Virus record (IMG/VR): IMGVR_UViG_3300035157_001069
Coordinates: 1-64,000 of that record
From: a virus
Length of the DNA stretch: 64,000 nucleotides
Direction: 5' to 3' (one strand)
The translations under genes were made by a program, and so were the position numbers. The notes beneath the pieces were generated by a model that saw only the letters and a program-made list of their open reading frames with translations, searched no databases and had not been told where the DNA came from. Shown one piece after another: positions 50,231-58,360 of the stretch; positions within the stretch are counted from its first letter, which is position 1; the number at the start of each line of letters is the position of its first letter.

Positions 50231-51582
50231 TAATCGTCCGACCCCATAGCTCTTCTTAATAATTCTAATCCCTGTCCCGTAACTGCGGTTAACGCTCCTG
50301 CTCCTAGTCCATAAGCCCCAACATTTCCAGCAATGACAGCTTGGTTCACTCTGTCAATCTTTTCTAAATCAGCCTTAGTAAGGTTGATCTGAGACTCTAT
50401 TGACGCAAGATCTTCTACTGAAGCTTTACCTGCTTTCATCTTGCCGCGTGTTTTACTTAACTCTTTATTTAGATCTTCAATCGTGTTTCTCATGGAAGCT
50501 GTTTTCTTCAGTCCATCTACTGCATTTAACCTAGCTCTTGCCCCTCTGCGTAATCCGTAACTAGCTCCAGCTACACCAGCGATAGCGGGGAGTATACCTG
50601 TAGCTAAAGGAACAGATTTACCCATGAAATTCACTTCTGGTCCATGAATACCACGAACATTCGCTTTCAAGGCTCCTAGCAAATTAATCTTTCCATCGTC
50701 TAAAGGATTGAAATCACTCTTCTGATCAAACAAATATGCTTTATATCTTTGGTACTCGTCCTTAGAAACGTCAGGTCTTTCTTTTACGAATTCGTTATAA
50801 GGTAATAAACGTCCAGTACGTCCCAAGAAGTACCTACTAACAGCTTCTGCAACTGGAGAATCGGACTTTCTAGGGTCAGATTCGCTCGGTAAAACAGCTT
50901 TGTAGCCTTTTGGTCGGCCAATATTACCAATTGAAGCAGAAAGAAGGGCAATGGTCGGCATTGTTGCTGCTAATCGAAGGTTTCGACCACGCATCAAGCC
51001 GTATGGACCTTCTGGAATGACCCCTGCAAACTCTTTTCTGGTTCTTAACTCGTCTGTAGCACTATGTAATCCCTGTAATTGAGATAATTGCATCAATGCT
51101 TGGGGTGCATTTAAAAACCACCAAATATTTCTAGCTCCATCACTCATTACATCACCAGCCACTGCTCCAACTCCTTGAGCAGCACGTTTTTTCAGGGGTG
51201 CATTACTAGGTAGTACTTCTAAAGTCTTCTGAGCCAACTCAGGATCTGACGCTCTGGCCATTCTCAAAGCCTCTTTCCGAGCCTGAGAGTAACCGCCTAA
51301 AGGTAAAGACTGAATATTTTTAGATGCTTCTCTCATCCACGCAGGACCTTTTTGAGCTCTACGTAAGAAATCCTGTAAATATTGATTTTTAATATCTGAA
51401 ACTTGACCAGGAGCAATCTGTCTTAACCAATCAACTAAATTTGATCTATTAAGCATGTCCTCAACAGGACTGGCCTGATAAGGAAGAGCTTGCTGCCTAG
51501 ATTGCCAAGCATTAAACTCGCTGGGCTGCGACGTGAATGCTTGTAAAGCTTCTTTAGTTATATCTTTCTGGAATAAAGCCAT
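50230..51582 (-). CDS. Large virion/ejection protein with membrane segments
   Basis: A 450-residue helical protein with Arg/Lys-rich helices and several hydrophobic stretches (LAATMPTIALLSASIG, ILPAIAGVAGASYG, VIAGNVGAYGLGAGALTAV). A coiled coil (about residues 360-405) is also visible. Multiple glycine-rich hydrophobic segments are typical of proteins that cross the host membrane during ejection. Confidence 0.6.
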   Translation of the reverse strand: MALFQKDITKEALQAFTSQPSEFNAWQSRQQALPYQASPVEDMLNRSNLVDWLRQIAPGQVSDIKNQYLQDFLRRAQKGPAWMREASKNIQSLPLGGYSQARKEALRMARASDPELAQKTLEVLPSNAPLKKRAAQGVGAVAGDVMSDGARNIWWFLNAPQALMQLSQLQGLHSATDELRTRKEFAGVIPEGPYGLMRGRNLRLAATMPTIALLSASIGNIGRPKGYKAVLPSESDPRKSDSPVAEAVSRYFLGRTGRLLPYNEFVKERPDVSKDEYQRYKAYLFDQKSDFNPLDDGKINLLGALKANVRGIHGPEVNFMGKSVPLATGILPAIAGVAGASYGLRRGARARLNAVDGLKKTASMRNTIEDLNKELSKTRGKMKAGKASVEDLASIESQINLTKADLEKIDRVNQAVIAGNVGAYGLGAGALTAVTGQGLELLRRAMGSDD

Positions 51583-52092
51583 CTAGACCAATCCCTGAGT
51601 TCTTGGCTGCAAGATAGTGAGCAACTCTAACAGTGCTTCGTCTTGCGTCTTAGGTTGTAATCCTTGTAATGCTTGGGATTGTTCAGCTGCTTTTCTATAC
51701 ACTGCGCTTTCTTGAGGTCGTAAACCCATCGGACCAGCTGCCAGGTTACCTAGGCCGAATGCCATGTCTGTACCAGTGATTACACGTTGAGCATTCCGAG
51801 GATTCTGCATTTTTAAACCCCTGACGAGCAAGTTACCAGAACCAACACCTGCAACTGATAAGCCAGAGCCTATTAATGCATCTTCAAGAAAAACAGCTAA
51901 ACGATCTCGAGTAGACGTTCCTGGAGGCAGGACAACACCAGCATTCATTGCCGCGTAGCCAAGTTCAGGTCCAAATCTATATGCAAGGTTGGCTAGCTGT
52001 TCTCCTCTTCCTAAAGAGGCTGGTCCAGCAAGCATTTCTCCTCCACTCTTTAACCATTTGCCTAGTTGACCGGCAAGACGTATTTTACTCAT
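51583..52092 (-). CDS. Helical virion protein with hydrophobic segments
   Basis: A 169-residue protein with Gly/Ala-rich hydrophobic parts (LIGSGLSVAGVGSGNLLV, DMAFGLGNLAAGPMG). It directly follows the gene at 52089 (ATGA overlap) and precedes 50230. It shares the style of the membrane-active group. Confidence 0.55.
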   Translation of the reverse strand: MSKIRLAGQLGKWLKSGGEMLAGPASLGRGEQLANLAYRFGPELGYAAMNAGVVLPPGTSTRDRLAVFLEDALIGSGLSVAGVGSGNLLVRGLKMQNPRNAQRVITGTDMAFGLGNLAAGPMGLRPQESAVYRKAAEQSQALQGLQPKTQDEALLELLTILQPRTQGLV

Positions 52093-52403
52093 TGAACTGC
52101 TCCGGGAGGTGGTCCCATTAAGGCTTGAGGCGGTATTGGTCCACCCTCAGGGAAACCTCTAGCTAATTGATCCATAAATGCATAAGTTCTTTGCTGCATT
52201 TCAGGATCCTCTCTCAGCCTTACAGCGAAAGGACTATTGATTCCTAAGTTTCTTAAGTCGTATCTTTCACCTGCAAATTTCTGAACAGCACCATTATCTG
52301 TTCCAAATAATACTGGTGTTTCTTCTGTGTCTCTTTTGTTTTGAGCAGCCTGCCCTAATTGCTTGGCTACCTCTCCTGGGTTTTTATAAAAATCTGCAGA
52401 CAC
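52089..52403 (-). CDS. Small virion protein
   Basis: A 104-residue protein beginning with GTG. It has a Pro-rich end (GPIPPQALMGPPPGAVQ) and an RYDLRNLG segment. The region just upstream carries a CTAAGTAGACG sequence shared with the site before 18089. No family recognised. Confidence 0.5.
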   Translation of the reverse strand: MSADFYKNPGEVAKQLGQAAQNKRDTEETPVLFGTDNGAVQKFAGERYDLRNLGINSPFAVRLREDPEMQQRTYAFMDQLARGFPEGGPIPPQALMGPPPGAVQ

Positions 52404-52438
52404 ACGAATACCGCACCTTATATCTACTATCTTAACGT

Positions 52439-53170
52439 CTACTTAGATGTAATGTTTTTACTATATCGTTTCATCTCTTCTGCAGAGAATGGAACTTCAT
52501 AGCTGAAAGGTTTATTAGTACCTAAAGCTTGTGCTCCTCTATATAACAATGCAGCGGGCCATCCGCCTTCGTTCAAATCATATACATTCATAAAAGTATC
52601 AGTTGAGTCGGGAGTAACAGTCCAAAGATCCTTTAAGACGTAACCACCGTCACCTGTTGGTTCAAAGCTATCTATGTCACCTACTTGGTAAGTCAGGCGT
52701 GGGTCTGACTCATAATCCCCAAGTGGCCTAGCCTGAGTGTAAGTGTTAAGTCTGGTCGAATCAGGTTTGACAGTTGATGGGTGTAGTGTAAATTTTTCCA
52801 TCCGTTCGTTTACACCCATATCACTGGTCCAATATGTTTCTTTATTCGCATATTTATTCTCTCCAGTTTTAGAATCCATCACATGTCCATCACCTCGCCA
52901 CGCCCACAATTCATTATGTCTATCTAAGTAATTATCGTTGTTATGTGCTTCTACAACTTTTTGCTTTAACTCTGATGGCAATTCTCTTATAACATCTCCT
53001 TCAACACCACCTGTCAGGTACTGGATAAATCTTTTAGCATGAGGAGCTTCGTTATTGAAGTAGTCATTATCCAACAATCGATCCCTCACAGCCATTGTTT
53101 CAGGGCTAGTGATTTTATTAGCTAGCCACTCTTTAGCTCTGAGTCGTGCTTGATCAAAAGGATTAGGCAT
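52439..53170 (-). CDS. Unknown virion-region protein
   Basis: A 243-residue soluble protein with Asn/Asp/Tyr-rich sequence (NNDNYLDRHNELWAWRG, WTSDMGVNERME). The fold is not recognised. Start ATG 53170 overlaps the stop of the small Cys-rich gene (TAATG). Confidence 0.6.
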   Translation of the reverse strand: MPNPFDQARLRAKEWLANKITSPETMAVRDRLLDNDYFNNEAPHAKRFIQYLTGGVEGDVIRELPSELKQKVVEAHNNDNYLDRHNELWAWRGDGHVMDSKTGENKYANKETYWTSDMGVNERMEKFTLHPSTVKPDSTRLNTYTQARPLGDYESDPRLTYQVGDIDSFEPTGDGGYVLKDLWTVTPDSTDTFMNVYDLNEGGWPAALLYRGAQALGTNKPFSYEVPFSAEEMKRYSKNITSK

Positions 53171-53256
53171 TACTTCTTCGCTTTATATGCAATGACTAGT
53201 TTCCGTGCTTTTTCATGAGCGCAATTATTGCACCCGCAAGAACCACCACAACTCAT
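53170..53256 (-). CDS. 28-residue Cys-rich microprotein
   Basis: Reading frame of 28 codons: MSCGGSCGCNNCAHEKARK and a basic tail. Four cysteines lie within the first 12 residues (C3, C7, C9, C12), a spacing suitable for binding a metal ion. It is joined at both ends: ATGA overlap with the gene at 53253 and TAATG with the gene at 52439. The double coupling argues that it is translated. Confidence 0.6.
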   Translation of the reverse strand: MSCGGSCGCNNCAHEKARKLVIAYKAKK

Positions 53257-53468
53257 TCTTGTACCTCAAATACTTGTGTAACCGACTGCTTCAATACATA
53301 TTTATGTAGAAGCCATGTATTCATATTAAACACTAATGTAGAGAGAATAATTACGCCTACAGGTGTGATAGGCGTGTCTTCCAATAAGGCTCCTAGTAAA
53401 GCGAAACCTTGCTTCGTATGCAATTCCATTTCGTCAGGTGTAATTTGAACTCGCACCTTTTTTCTCAT
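53253..53468 (-). CDS. Small membrane protein
   Basis: A 71-residue protein with a hydrophobic stretch in the middle (GFALLGALLEDTPITPVGVIILSTLVF, about 21-48). Basic N-terminus. It overlaps the large gene at 53468 by one base and the microprotein by four. Possible membrane-active accessory. Confidence 0.55.
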   Translation of the reverse strand: MRKKVRVQITPDEMELHTKQGFALLGALLEDTPITPVGVIILSTLVFNMNTWLLHKYVLKQSVTQVFEVQE

Positions 53469-55663
53469 TAGCGCCTGAAGCGATTTGTATTAATAGGAGA
53501 ATTAGTTAAGTTATAACCTGTGCTTGCTATACCTGGTTGAGGAGTGTTAGATGCAGCAGCTTTTATACTATTAGCTTCTGTTCTTAGTCTCTGCATTTCC
53601 TCGCCAAATTCTGAAACCAAACGTGCTCTTTCTTGTTCTTGCAACAATAAGCTACGATCTCCTGGGTCTATATTTCTTCCTCCAGTAAGAGCATTGATCA
53701 CTTCGTTCAAAGGTCTGTCCAAATCACGAGGTAATTTTCCAGTGCTTGATCCTAAAAGCTTTGATTGTAAAGGTAATAATGTTTTGTCTCTCATAGTATT
53801 AGCATCATTTGCTATAGGAATCATTCCGTACTGTGATGCAAATAATTCGTTAATAGCATCGTAATAAGCCGGAGTAAATCGATTATTTCTACCGACACGA
53901 TAAGTTACATAGTCAACCCCATCGGCTCCTGTAGTTGGAGACGCTGGCCAATATCTACCATCAGGACCTAGTTCCTGTAAAGGATATAAAGCAATTCTTT
54001 TGCCATCAGGCGTTTTGGTCACGTAAGGAGTGTTTTGACTTAGGCCATAAGCTTTAAGAGCATTATTTATTTCAGCAGCACTATATTGGCTGCCGTAACC
54101 ACGCAAAGCATTTATATCTGTGACTGCCGGATCACCTACTGCAAAAGTAACTAAAGGTGTTCTATTTTCTTGTTCTAATGTATTTAGAGCTTGAGCGATT
54201 GTCATAGATCTATCTATTTTTTTCTGAGTCGTTAGTCCTTTCTGATTCCTTACGGTATCTGCAATCATACCCCTTTCATCTCTTCCTAACGCTTCTCTGC
54301 GTCTCATGTCATTAGATAAATTACTGGTATCTAAGCGACCTACATCACCCTCGTTTTCTATTAATAAACCTAACCTTGCAGCAATAGCAGAATTTACGGG
54401 TTCTGTAGGATCAATCATTCTGACCGTTACTTGAGTAGGATCAATTTTGCGATTACGTCCTTCAAAGTAAACAGGAGCATTGTATTTGGTTGTTGGCTTC
54501 CCTGTTCTTTTGTCTTTATATGTATTCTTATTAGCACTAGCCATTAAAACGGGAACGGCATAAGCTTCAGTTCGTTGTCTCTTTGGCAATCCAACTTTTG
54601 CCTGCCGAGACTTGCCAACAACCGTTTCTCCACCGGGAGATGCTACTCGACCTTGGTCATCTACTAAGGCAACAGCATCAGGCGCTACTTCTTGGAACTG
54701 TTTATCTGGATCCATCTGCTCACGCCTGAGGAAGTTAGCTAAATTGCTTAAATCTTTGCTCTTTTGTTCTGAAGCAGGTACGTTTTGTCCTTGAATATTC
54801 GCAGATTCACTCCCTGTATCCAAAGATCCTGTTTTTAAAGCGATTCTTAACGCATTTGTAGCAGGATCGGGTCCTAATTCGCCTGATTGTCGCTGTGCAT
54901 TGGCGCTGGCAGACGAAATCCGATTGCTACTACGCGATTCCACCGCTAATTCGTAAGCTTGAGCAGTGTCTAGGTTCAATCCACCCGCCAAACGCACTGT
55001 TTCAGCAGCTAATTCAGGCCCTATTTCTCCAACTCGCTTGTTTAAATCAAATGCAACACGCTGCATTGCCTCTGTAGGTTGCATTGAACGTGGCAACATT
55101 CCATTATCCCCTTGCACAGTAGTCCTAGGAGCCCCTTGTTGAACTACATACAGACCTGTATCAGGTGCATTTAATATGGTTTTTGGATTTTCTTGGATAA
55201 CAAGGTTACTAACTGTCTTTCCAGAGTCATCATCACCGATATAATCAACTTTTGTGCCAAAACCTTTGATTGGTAATTGAGTTGCACCAACTTTTTTGGG
55301 GACGACTTCAGTCGATTCATCATATTTATTTTGCAATCTTGTATCTTTAGCAGATAAAGAAGCAAGGGCATTGCGTCTCGCGTCGACTTTATATCCTCGC
55401 TTGTCTGCGCGTGTTTGAGGTCTATTAGTTGTAGCTGCTTTCCACTGCTGAGAAGTTATTTTCTTCTCCGAAGTATCACCATCCGCTAAATCAGCAAAGA
55501 CTTCTTGTTCTAACTGCTTATCTCGCTCCTTCTGTGTAAGAAAATCATTAAGCTCCTCCTTAGTTGAGAACCAACGCATAGGCTTTGGCGTGCCTCTCCT
55601 GTTGTCATTAGTGTCATCGTTCCACAGACGAAACTGCCCAACGCCACCTAAGCCTGAAGCCAT
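53468..55663 (-). CDS. Large virion protein, unknown
   Basis: The largest unassigned gene (731 residues). It is soluble, Asn/Asp/Gln-rich and helical, with no clear repeats, membrane segments or catalytic motifs. Position at the start of the long minus-strand virion operon suggests an internal head or tail protein. The 3' end overlaps the 53253 gene by one base. Confidence 0.6.
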   Translation of the reverse strand: MASGLGGVGQFRLWNDDTNDNRRGTPKPMRWFSTKEELNDFLTQKERDKQLEQEVFADLADGDTSEKKITSQQWKAATTNRPQTRADKRGYKVDARRNALASLSAKDTRLQNKYDESTEVVPKKVGATQLPIKGFGTKVDYIGDDDSGKTVSNLVIQENPKTILNAPDTGLYVVQQGAPRTTVQGDNGMLPRSMQPTEAMQRVAFDLNKRVGEIGPELAAETVRLAGGLNLDTAQAYELAVESRSSNRISSASANAQRQSGELGPDPATNALRIALKTGSLDTGSESANIQGQNVPASEQKSKDLSNLANFLRREQMDPDKQFQEVAPDAVALVDDQGRVASPGGETVVGKSRQAKVGLPKRQRTEAYAVPVLMASANKNTYKDKRTGKPTTKYNAPVYFEGRNRKIDPTQVTVRMIDPTEPVNSAIAARLGLLIENEGDVGRLDTSNLSNDMRRREALGRDERGMIADTVRNQKGLTTQKKIDRSMTIAQALNTLEQENRTPLVTFAVGDPAVTDINALRGYGSQYSAAEINNALKAYGLSQNTPYVTKTPDGKRIALYPLQELGPDGRYWPASPTTGADGVDYVTYRVGRNNRFTPAYYDAINELFASQYGMIPIANDANTMRDKTLLPLQSKLLGSSTGKLPRDLDRPLNEVINALTGGRNIDPGDRSLLLQEQERARLVSEFGEEMQRLRTEANSIKAAASNTPQPGIASTGYNLTNSPINTNRFRR

Positions 55664-55696
55664 TACTACTTTTCCGAGACTATATCTATAACAATT

Positions 55697-56122
55697 CTAT
55701 CTGTTTGCTACGTACATCTTATTTTGCTCTTCAAGCCCTTGCAGTGCAACGCTAACCGCATCTTCAGGACTTAGTCGAATAGGCATGTTATTGGCAGAAG
55801 GCTTATTTGTTTGGAATCCAACTGTGACTTGACCTGTACCAGGTATGCCAGGTATATCTGCCTGTGCATCTACAAACCATGGTTTATCTTCGGGACTATA
55901 AGAAAAGGATCCTCTTCTATCGATTCTTAATCCGGGAGCTATTTGACCTTTAAGCAGTAAATCGCGCACTCTGTTGACATCTTCATCTTTAGTATCAACC
56001 GCCCCAGCCAAGCGAAGAGTGTAGTCTTTCATCGCCAATTCTGGGTCAGTAAAGCTCATATCCATCAAATTTGGATCGACCTGCATCGCCCCTTGTTGGA
56101 AATGCTCTTTAAATAAATCCAC
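55697..56122 (-). CDS. First gene of the late minus-strand operon, unknown
   Basis: A 141-residue protein with a helical N-terminal half and a beta-rich end (PGIPGTGQVTVGFQTNKPS). It is the first gene on the minus strand of the divergent control region. No family recognised. Confidence 0.55.
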   Translation of the reverse strand: MDLFKEHFQQGAMQVDPNLMDMSFTDPELAMKDYTLRLAGAVDTKDEDVNRVRDLLLKGQIAPGLRIDRRGSFSYSPEDKPWFVDAQADIPGIPGTGQVTVGFQTNKPSANNMPIRLSPEDAVSVALQGLEEQNKMYVANR

Positions 56123-56151
56123 AATTTATATCTATGGGAATATACCTAGTT

Positions 56152-56252
56152 TAGACGCCTCGCCCCGCGTGGAATAGGGTGTAAAATTTTTTAAGAAATT
56201 TTTAGGGCGCATTTGTCCTGATGAATCATTTATTCCCTATATAGACGCCTCG
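56152..56252. repeat. Direct repeat pair TAGACGCCTCG
   Basis: Two identical 11-base copies, 56152-56162 and 56242-56252, 90 bases apart. Similar short AGTAGACG-type strings occur at other minus-strand operon edges. Function unknown; could be an operator or initiator-binding site. Confidence 0.55.
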
Positions 56253-56385
56253 TGGAAAAAATCTGATTTTTGTTGCGCCGCGCCCTATACATTAAACACC
56301 CACCCGCAGCCGCGATACCTTTCAAACAAAAAAAAGATACGGCACAAAGCATACGCAATGCATTCAAATGTTAATGAAGCACTGA

Positions 56386-56799
56386 CGTATGTTAGTTAAT
56401 TGTTAACAACCGCATTCTTTTTTGCGCGCTCATGCATACATATGCGCAGTCAATTGTCACTTATGAAATTTCTATGGAAGCTTTCCTATGTTTCGCTTTA
56501 GCAATGCACTTGTTCCTCCTTAGCTTCTGTGGATGCAACAGTTATCCAGTGCGTATGCGCATGCATAGCGCGTTTTTCCCGAGGCTCTCGCTTGCTCTGC
56601 GCGGTGTGCCAAACCAATTGACATATACTGTTCCCTCCCCACGCTCACGCTTCGCGCTCGCTCCGTAACTGTGCAAAAGCTTCCTATATTTCCCCACTAT
56701 GTATTATTAATACCCTATGACTACGCTTAGTAGTTAATCCATCCCTTATAGCTACTTTAGTCTCAAACGTCTACCTTTGATGTTAATCGTATGTTAGTT
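56386..56799. repeat. Direct repeat pair CGTATGTTAGTT
   Basis: Identical 12-base copies at 56386-56397 and 56788-56799. The second lies immediately upstream of the first start cassette, so it may belong to early gene control. Confidence 0.5.
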
Positions 56800-56800
56800 G

Positions 56801-56820
56801 TCCTCAAACAACAGTGCAAC
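56801..56820 (+). promoter_or_regulatory. Start cassette copy A
   Basis: tcctcaaacaacagtgcaac. Consensus of eight copies: YCCTCATATAACAGTGCAA. Copy A has no terminator before it, being the first. The ATG follows at 56823. The core AACAGTGCAA leaves no room for a normal ribosome binding site. Confidence 0.75.
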
Positions 56821-56822
56821 TT

Positions 56823-57062
56823 ATGACTACGCTTGTTTCTCCTGCAATTACCAAGACATCATACATTCACTTCTTCGATGGTACGTTGTATGAATTCCAT
56901 GTTAATTGCGCTTGTCGTCAAGCAAGGATAACTAAGTGGACCAAATCAAGAGGCAGGAAAGGCAGCCAATGCACATCAGTCAGCCTGCAGTCAGCCAAGG
57001 CTATCTATGCCAAGCTCAAAAAGCAGGCGCAGTTGGTAGGTTACTTTCCTATCTCTTCTTAG
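56823..57062 (+). CDS. Early small protein 1
   Basis: Unknown 79-residue protein with two beta strands (SYIHFFDGTLYEFHVNCACRQ) and a basic C-terminal region containing TKSRGRKGSQ. Possibly nucleic-acid binding. The start ATG 56823 is chosen because the cassette core precedes it. A GTG at 56814 within the cassette would lengthen it. Confidence 0.6.
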   Translation: MTTLVSPAITKTSYIHFFDGTLYEFHVNCACRQARITKWTKSRGRKGSQCTSVSLQSAKAIYAKLKKQAQLVGYFPISS

Positions 57063-57067
57063 TCACC

Positions 57068-57087
57068 AAGCCCTTCGGGGCTTTTTT
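57068..57087 (+). terminator. Terminator 1 (early)
   Basis: AAGCCC-TTCG-GGGCTT followed by a T-run, a very stable UUCG-loop intrinsic terminator. It directly precedes cassette copy B, showing the terminator-cassette-ORF module. Confidence 0.9.
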
Positions 57088-57090
57088 ACT

Positions 57091-57110
57091 GTCCTCAACT
57101 AACAGTGCAA
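57091..57110 (+). promoter_or_regulatory. Start cassette copy B
   Basis: gtcctcaactaacagtgcaa, with ATG immediately after at 57111. Best match to the consensus; no ribosome binding site. Confidence 0.8.
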
Positions 57111-57293
57111 ATGAAGTACTACCTCGACATAGGCGGTTTACCAATGGCAACTTCTACTTCTTTGGGTTACTTAAGAAGTATGAAGAAGAGGCTTGAAAAG
57201 TTTATTGGGCAGCCTGGGCTCATCAAGAAGATGAATGGTCAGCCTGTCGCAGAAGTCGCTTACATCCCTTTGGATGATGACTGTCCTTTCTAG
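57111..57293 (+). CDS. Early small protein 2
   Basis: A 60-residue, mostly helical basic protein (SMKKRLEKFIGQPGLIKKMNGQ), acidic at the end (DDDCPF). Start ATG 57111 touches the cassette. Followed by terminator 2. No family recognised. Confidence 0.65.
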   Translation: MKYYLDIGGLPMATSTSLGYLRSMKKRLEKFIGQPGLIKKMNGQPVAEVAYIPLDDDCPF

Positions 57294-57298
57294 GATTT

Positions 57299-57318
57299 AA
57301 CCCCTTCGGGGGTTTTTT
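57299..57318 (+). terminator. Terminator 2 (early)
   Basis: AACCCC-TTCG-GGGGTT with a run of T after it. Same UUCG design as terminator 1, next to cassette copy C. Confidence 0.9.
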
Positions 57319-57320
57319 AC

Positions 57321-57341
57321 TGTACCTATCTAACAGTGCAA
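57321..57341 (+). promoter_or_regulatory. Start cassette copy C
   Basis: tgtacctatctaacagtgcaa, with ATG at 57342. The 5' half varies but TAACAGTGCAA is exact. Confidence 0.8.
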
Positions 57342-57497
57342 ATGAATTCTATCTTCGATGGTCTAGTCTGGTTTGCTATGAATCATACTCGCAAGTATCT
57401 GCTTGCTTGTGTGATACTTGGCACGCTAATCAGATGGTTCTGGGTCGGCCAATCAGTCAGCCGATTCTGGAATCCACTAGCCCCAGTATTCATGTAA
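57342..57497 (+). CDS. Early small membrane protein
   Basis: A 51-residue protein with a central hydrophobic helix (YLLACVILGTLI, about 19-30) followed by RWFWVGQ. ATG 57342 touches the cassette and the frame runs to TAA 57495. A one-pass membrane protein; function unknown. The cassette placement is the main support. Confidence 0.65.
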   Translation: MNSIFDGLVWFAMNHTRKYLLACVILGTLIRWFWVGQSVSRFWNPLAPVFM

Positions 57498-57502
57498 AGC
57501 CC

Positions 57503-57537
57503 AATACCCCTGCTCAGTTTTATGGGTAGGGGTTATT
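57503..57537 (+). terminator. Terminator 3 (early)
   Basis: ACCCCT at 57506-57511 pairs with AGGGGT at 57528-57533 (loop of 16), with weak T-run after it. It sits directly before cassette copy D. Confidence 0.65.
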
Positions 57538-57540
57538 TAC

Positions 57541-57564
57541 TTGCCCTCATATAACAGTGCAATT
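57541..57564 (+). promoter_or_regulatory. Start cassette copy D
   Basis: ttgccctcatataacagtgcaatt, then ATG at 57565. Matches the consensus with four extra bases between the core and ATG. Confidence 0.8.
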
Positions 57565-57732
57565 ATGAGTTTGTATCATGTTTTAATTGACAAATCTCCT
57601 GTCTACTCCACAAGGGATTTCTATGCAGCCTGGGTGGAATACGGTACTTTAGAATCCATCTTCAGAGACGAAGAGCATCGCATTGACTTCGTTTCCATAG
57701 AGGGGTCAAAAGCCTATATCAGGAAGCACTAA
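57565..57732 (+). CDS. Early small protein 3
   Basis: A 55-residue alpha/beta protein (SLYHVLIDKSPVYSTRDFY, RIDFVSIEGSKAYIRKH). It could be a small host-takeover factor. The start ATG 57565 follows the cassette; an in-frame upstream start inside the cassette was not used. No family recognised. Confidence 0.65.
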   Translation: MSLYHVLIDKSPVYSTRDFYAAWVEYGTLESIFRDEEHRIDFVSIEGSKAYIRKH

Positions 57733-57761
57733 TAATACATCAGTACTACCCCGTCTATCCC

Positions 57762-57806
57762 AATCCCCCTATCCTCGGTCGGCCTATTACGGGTCGGGCG
57801 GGGATT
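57762..57806 (+). terminator. Terminator 4 (early)
   Basis: AATCCCC at 57762-57768 pairs with GGGGATT at 57800-57806, with additional pairs in a long GC-rich arm, then TTTT. It precedes cassette copy E. Confidence 0.7.
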
Positions 57807-57810
57807 TTTA

Positions 57811-57832
57811 TTTGCACTCATATAACAGTGCA
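57811..57832 (+). promoter_or_regulatory. Start cassette copy E
   Basis: tttgcactcatataacagtgca. The nearest ATG, at 57857, is 25 bases later, longer than in the other copies, so this gene has a short leader. Confidence 0.7.
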
Positions 57833-57856
57833 TTGTTGTTTATTTCTACCCTCAAC

Positions 57857-58309
57857 ATGGCTTCAACAAAATCAGCAGCTGCAACTGCAACCAAGGTGAC
57901 CACAAAGGCTCCTCAAAAGGAACTACCTTTGACCACCAAAGTTGTAGCTAAGCCAACCGAAGAGAAGAAGGAAGTTTTCTTCAATCTTCAAGGCCGCATC
58001 TGGACTCCAGAGCTACTTGAGAACATCAAGGTTGGCAAAAACCAAGCTGGTAACAAGAAGATCAGTTTCTCTGCTTCACTATCTCGTTATGACGATAGAG
58101 CAGGGAAATACATCAGCGGTAAGCTTATCAATTTCATAGCTACTGACAACGGCTATGGCAATCTAGCTACCGCGATATTAGATGCCCATGGTAAGAACGA
58201 GAGATTGATTGAGATGAAAGCTCAATTCAATGCTTGGGAGTACCAAGGCAGCTACTACGAGAACTATCAAATTGTAGAGTTCTCTGTTATTGAAAGACCT
58301 CAACAGTAA
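57857..58309 (+). CDS. Possible OB-fold/ssDNA-binding protein
   Basis: A 150-residue protein with a Lys/Thr-rich N-terminal arm (KSAAATATKVTTKAPQK) and a beta-rich core (VFFNLQGRIWT, KKISFSASLSRYDD, KLINFIATDNGYGN, KAQFNAWEYQGSYYENYQIVEFSV). The strand order, including LINFIA and QFNAWE...YQIVEFS, resembles single-stranded DNA-binding proteins, but key residues were not verified. Start ATG 57857 replaces a TTG within the cassette. An early ssDNA-binding role would fit. Confidence 0.45.
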   Translation: MASTKSAAATATKVTTKAPQKELPLTTKVVAKPTEEKKEVFFNLQGRIWTPELLENIKVGKNQAGNKKISFSASLSRYDDRAGKYISGKLINFIATDNGYGNLATAILDAHGKNERLIEMKAQFNAWEYQGSYYENYQIVEFSVIERPQQ

Positions 58310-58318
58310 CAATCCCTA

Positions 58319-58352
58319 TACCCCATCTAGCAATCCAATGCTGGGTGGGGTA
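58319..58352 (+). terminator. Terminator 5 (early)
   Basis: TACCCCATCTAGCA pairs with TGCTGGGTGGGGTA at 58339-58352 (near-perfect 14-base stem) followed by TTTT. It precedes cassette copy F. Confidence 0.75.
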
Positions 58353-58360
58353 TTTTAATG

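Larger units (their letters stand above)
56123..56822. promoter_or_regulatory. Divergent control region between late and early blocks
   Basis: About 700 bases with no convincing gene between divergent operons. Direct repeats: TAGACGCCTCG at 56152-56162 and 56242-56252, and CGTATGTTAGTT at 56386-56397 and 56788-56799. TTGACA at 56620 is close to TATACT (overlapping, so not a normal promoter pair). Several GC-rich inverted stretches (near 56550 and 56640) and AT-rich tracts alternate. A hidden origin or promoter cluster is possible; the ORF seen at 56432 on the plus strand has no supporting context. Confidence 0.6.

Noticed and set aside
56432-56668. Plus-strand 78-residue ORF in the control region
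   Set aside because: No cassette, terminator or coupling supports it and the sequence is low-quality, with many Cys/Phe; considered chance.
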